This document shows positions 7,435-8,919 of a DNA stretch of 8,919 nt, in pieces. The stretch spans positions 1 through 8,919 of the forward strand of contig CANHTE010000032.1 of the NCBI GenBank assembly GCA_947462945.1, given 5' to 3'. How positions within the stretch are numbered: position 1 is the stretch's first letter; every line of letters starts with the position of its first letter. The notes beneath the pieces are model-generated. The model was not told the DNA's origin. It worked only from the letters and a program-made list of their open reading frames with translations, and made no database searches. The position numbers and the translations under genes were made by a program. Origin of the DNA: Acetobacteraceae bacterium. Its GTDB lineage: Bacteria; Pseudomonadota; Alphaproteobacteria; Acetobacterales; Acetobacteraceae.

Positions 7435-7835
7435 CAGCGCGGCCTCCTTGTGGTGGGTGGGGTGGGGCAAGGGAAGCTTGCCTGCGCCCAGCGCAGCATG
7501 CCGTCCAAGGCGGGTTCATGGGCGTAGCTCGGGTTCTCGCGCACCCAGCGCGCCAAAGCGAGGCCGGATTCCGCGATGCTCGGGCCCGGATTGGGCACGC
7601 AGAACAGCGGGCGCACAGGGCGGCCGGGCGGGTTCATCAAGGCATGATACTGGCCGGCGCTGGTCAGGAAGCCCTGGCAATAGGCAATGGCCTCCAGGCG
7701 CGGAATGCCGGTGGTGCTGGGGTCACAGATGGCGGCCAGCTCGGCTGCGGTCTGGACGTGGTCCACCATGCGCGGCTGCGCAAAGGCGGGGGCGCTGGCC
7801 AAGAGCAGGGCCAGGGCGGGCAAAATGCGTGTCAT
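7434..7835 (-). CDS. Secreted Rap1a/Tai-like protein
   Basis: Predicted periplasmic protein, 133 residues. The Sec signal peptide is MTRILPALALLLASAPAFA, with cleavage expected after AFA (residue 19). The mature part has four cysteines (C37, C53, C79, C123), likely two disulfides. The layout resembles the Rap1a/Tai family: an N-terminal AAELAAIC helix, YCQGFL (52-57), then FCVPNPG (78-84), and an amphipathic stretch with W98 and ENP ending AQASFPC (117-123). Founding members Rap1a/Rap1b are type VI secretion immunity proteins against Ssp1/Ssp2 amidases, but the fold also occurs in stand-alone proteins, and no effector is visible here. The C-terminus is a short Pro/Arg tail. The start at 7835 has GGGAGA (7841-7846) 5 nt upstream, but that site is buried in a perfect 15-bp hairpin. 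Another in-frame ATG at 7856 lies in the hairpin loop. The assignment rests on the cysteine and motif pattern. Confidence 0.65.
   Translation of the reverse strand: MTRILPALALLLASAPAFAQPRMVDHVQTAAELAAICDPSTTGIPRLEAIAYCQGFLTSAGQYHALMNPPGRPVRPLFCVPNPGPSIAESGLALARWVRENPSYAHEPALDGMLRWAQASFPCPTPPTTRRPR
7443..7449 (-). promoter_or_regulatory. Ribosome binding site of the glycine-zipper lipoprotein gene
   Basis: AAGGAGG on the minus strand, 8 nt before the ATG at 7434. It lies inside the last codons of the Rap1a-like gene and decides the lipoprotein start in favour of 7434 rather than 7470. Confidence 0.75.
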
Positions 7836-7837
7836 GG

Positions 7838-7876
7838 GTGTCTCCCGGGCGGACATCTTGGCCGCCCGGGAGACAC
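7838..7876 (-). promoter_or_regulatory. Perfect 15-bp inverted repeat enclosing the Rap1a-like gene's ribosome binding site
   Basis: Arms 7838-7852 and 7862-7876 pair perfectly (12 G-C and 3 A-T pairs) around a 9-nt loop (7853-7861). On the minus-strand transcript the 3' arm contains the GGGAGA ribosome binding site and ends 2 nt before the ATG at 7835. The loop carries an in-frame ATG. The stem begins 43 nt after the stop of the upstream haloacid dehalogenase-like gene. Neither strand has a T-run after the stem, so a standard intrinsic terminator is unlikely. Translational control or a transcript 3' end-protecting stem fits better. Confidence 0.7.
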
Positions 7877-7919
7877 AACTCATCAAATGGGCGCGGGTTG
7901 CCCGAGGGACGAAATCACT

Positions 7920-8633
7920 TCACCCACAGCGCAGCTTTGCCGCGAGATCCACGAAATCGGCGGCCACGCAGTCCCAGGGGTCTTCCGCCACCAAGTCAAT
8001 GCCTTGCCCCGCCCCATGTTCGGTCGGGCGCGGGATGAAGGCGGTTGCGAGGCCCGCGGCCCGCGCGGCGCGCAGATCGCCATTATGCGCCGCGACGAGG
8101 CAGACCTCCTCCGGGCGCATCGCCAGCAATTCGGCGGTGCGCTGATAGGCTTCGGGCTGCGGCTTGTAGGCCCGCACGGGCTCGGCCCCCAGGATGGCAT
8201 CCCAGGGCAGGCGCGCGCGCTTCGCCATGTTCGCCAGCAGCGCGATATTGCCGTTGGAGAGTGGTGCCAGGAAATAATTGCGTTTCAGGCGGTGCAGGCC
8301 CAGCAGCACATCGGGCCAGGGATCGAGCTTGTGCCAAGCGAGGTTCAGCGCATCGAGGTCGGCCGGGTTGCAGCCGGCAACACCGTGATCCGCCAGCATC
8401 GTCTCCAGGTTTTCCCGATGCAGCACATCCAGCCGCGTGAAGGGCCGCCGGCCGGAGCGGCATTCCTCCATCGCCGGCTGGTAGCGCTTCCGCCAGGCAT
8501 CGGCCAGCAGGAAGGGATCGAGATCGGTGCGGCCAATGGCCGAGAGATAGCCCGCGAGTTCGCGCGCCACCCCGCTGCGCCAATCCACCACCGTGCCGAA
8601 GACGTCGAAGACGAGGGCTTTGACCTGGTTCAT
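7920..8633 (-). CDS. Type II haloacid dehalogenase-like HAD hydrolase
   Basis: Cytosolic HAD enzyme, 237 residues, of the L-2-haloacid dehalogenase (type II) group, which hydrolyses 2-haloalkanoates through an aspartyl ester. Motif I is DVFGT with nucleophile D10 and no second Asp at +2, which separates it from HAD phosphatases. R48 (AWRKR) matches the substrate-binding Arg41 of Pseudomonas L-DEX. Motif II is SNGN (126-129), the conserved lysine is K157 in YKPQPEAY, and the last cluster is AAHNGD (181-186) with D186. In L-DEX this last region reads SSNAWD, so the usual Ser and Asn positions differ here and halide removal is not assured. The ATG at 8633 has GGAAGGA (8642-8648) 8 nt upstream, lying within the end of the preceding gene, 4 bp away. 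The two form an operon. The natural substrate is unknown. Confidence 0.87.
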   Translation of the reverse strand: MNQVKALVFDVFGTVVDWRSGVARELAGYLSAIGRTDLDPFLLADAWRKRYQPAMEECRSGRRPFTRLDVLHRENLETMLADHGVAGCNPADLDALNLAWHKLDPWPDVLLGLHRLKRNYFLAPLSNGNIALLANMAKRARLPWDAILGAEPVRAYKPQPEAYQRTAELLAMRPEEVCLVAAHNGDLRAARAAGLATAFIPRPTEHGAGQGIDLVAEDPWDCVAADFVDLAAKLRCG

Positions 8634-8637
8634 CCGC

Positions 8638-8919
8638 TTAGTCCTTCCGGGCCCATTTCTTGTCGAACTCCCAGACCTCCGGGAAGCCCATCAATTCGCA
8701 CATCCGCCCAAAGCCGTAGCTTTCCTGCGCGGGCAGGCCGTTCGTGTCGCCCACCGCATGCAGATGCGAATAGACGCGCTCCAGCGCAGCAGTGACGGCC
8801 AGGAAGCCTGCGCCCGGATAGATCGCGATGCTGTAGCCGATCTCCTTCAGGCGGGCCGCGGTCAGGATGGGTGTGCGGCCGCCCTCGACGTTGTTGGCCA
8901 GCAGCGGCTTCTGGATGGA
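8638..8919 (-). CDS. Isocitrate lyase/PEP mutase-family protein, C-terminal part (5' end outside window)
   Basis: Only the last 93 residues are in the window; the gene enters from the right edge and stops at TAA (8638-8640). The visible part includes KPLLANNVEGGRTPILTAARL and then EIGYSIAIYPGAGFLAVTAAL. This is the typical end of the TIM barrel in the isocitrate lyase/phosphoenolpyruvate mutase superfamily (oxaloacetate decarboxylase, methylisocitrate lyase-like and carboxyphosphonoenolpyruvate mutase types). It is followed by a C-terminal helical segment ending FDKKWARKD. The N-terminal metal- and substrate-binding motifs are outside, so the reaction cannot be chosen. The downstream HAD-like gene starts 4 bp after its stop, which indicates one transcription unit. 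The promoter must lie beyond the window. Confidence 0.85.
   Translation of the reverse strand, partial: SIQKPLLANNVEGGRTPILTAARLKEIGYSIAIYPGAGFLAVTAALERVYSHLHAVGDTNGLPAQESYGFGRMCELMGFPEVWEFDKKWARKD

Noticed and set aside
7435..7470. Upstream ATG at 7470 for the lipoprotein gene
   Set aside because: It would add 12 polar residues before the signal peptide and has no better ribosome binding site; AAGGAGG fits the ATG at 7434.
7838..7876. Inverted repeat as an intrinsic terminator of the HAD-like gene
   Set aside because: No T-run follows the stem on either strand, and the stem runs straight into a start codon; it is reported as a probable translational element instead.
7836..7886. Longer start of the Rap1a-like protein at 7886
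   Set aside because: It puts an Arg/Lys-rich stretch through the hairpin before a complete signal peptide; 7835 gives a normal signal peptide with GGGAGA at 5 nt. The loop ATG at 7856 is kept only as an alternative.
7518..8795. 425-residue plus-strand open frame across the minus-strand operon
   Set aside because: It covers the secreted protein, the hairpin and the HAD-like gene in antisense; the minus-strand proteins have intact family motifs and this one has none.

Overview
The window is GC-rich, densely packed chromosomal DNA that most likely comes from an alphaproteobacterium. An Acetobacteraceae (Roseomonas-like) origin is my best guess. It rests on the ntrYX - D-amino-acid transaminase - hfq - hflX order, on the alphaproteobacterial form of Hfq (a TWFDNF / LLRRDGH core), and on an NtrX without the GAFTGA loop. 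No RNA gene, insertion sequence, CRISPR array or other mobile element was seen. Most of the region is conserved core genome.

Plus strand, positions 1-7152, is one tight run of seven co-directional genes. They are the 3' part of the sensor kinase gene ntrY, the response regulator gene ntrX (11-bp overlap), a D-amino-acid transaminase gene (9-bp gap), a HAD-type phosphatase gene (ATGA overlap), hfq (91-bp gap with an A-rich leader and a strong ribosome binding site), hflX (its start overlaps or abuts the hfq end and lacks a clear start codon), and an inositol-monophosphatase-family gene (GTGA overlap). The first two form the NtrY/NtrX two-component pair. Hfq and HflX are the post-transcriptional pair: an sRNA chaperone and a ribosome-associated GTPase. 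The transaminase, HAD and IMPase-family genes are metabolic passengers.

Minus strand, positions 7162-8919, converges on that run with only 9 bp between the stop codons. In transcription order it holds the 3' end of an isocitrate lyase/PEP mutase-family gene, a type II haloacid dehalogenase-like gene 4 bp further on, and an 84-bp gap containing a perfect 15-bp inverted repeat. After that gap come a small secreted Rap1a/Tai-like protein and, joined by a TGATG overlap, a glycine-zipper lipoprotein.

I do not see a new multi-gene system here. The observations most worth a second look are the strong hairpin that buries the ribosome binding site of the Rap1a-like gene, the coupling of that gene to a glycine-zipper lipoprotein, the unusual start of hflX inside or just after hfq, the (ARN)n-like tract at the hfq ribosome binding site, and the type II HAD enzyme whose second catalytic cluster differs from the classical dehalogenase.
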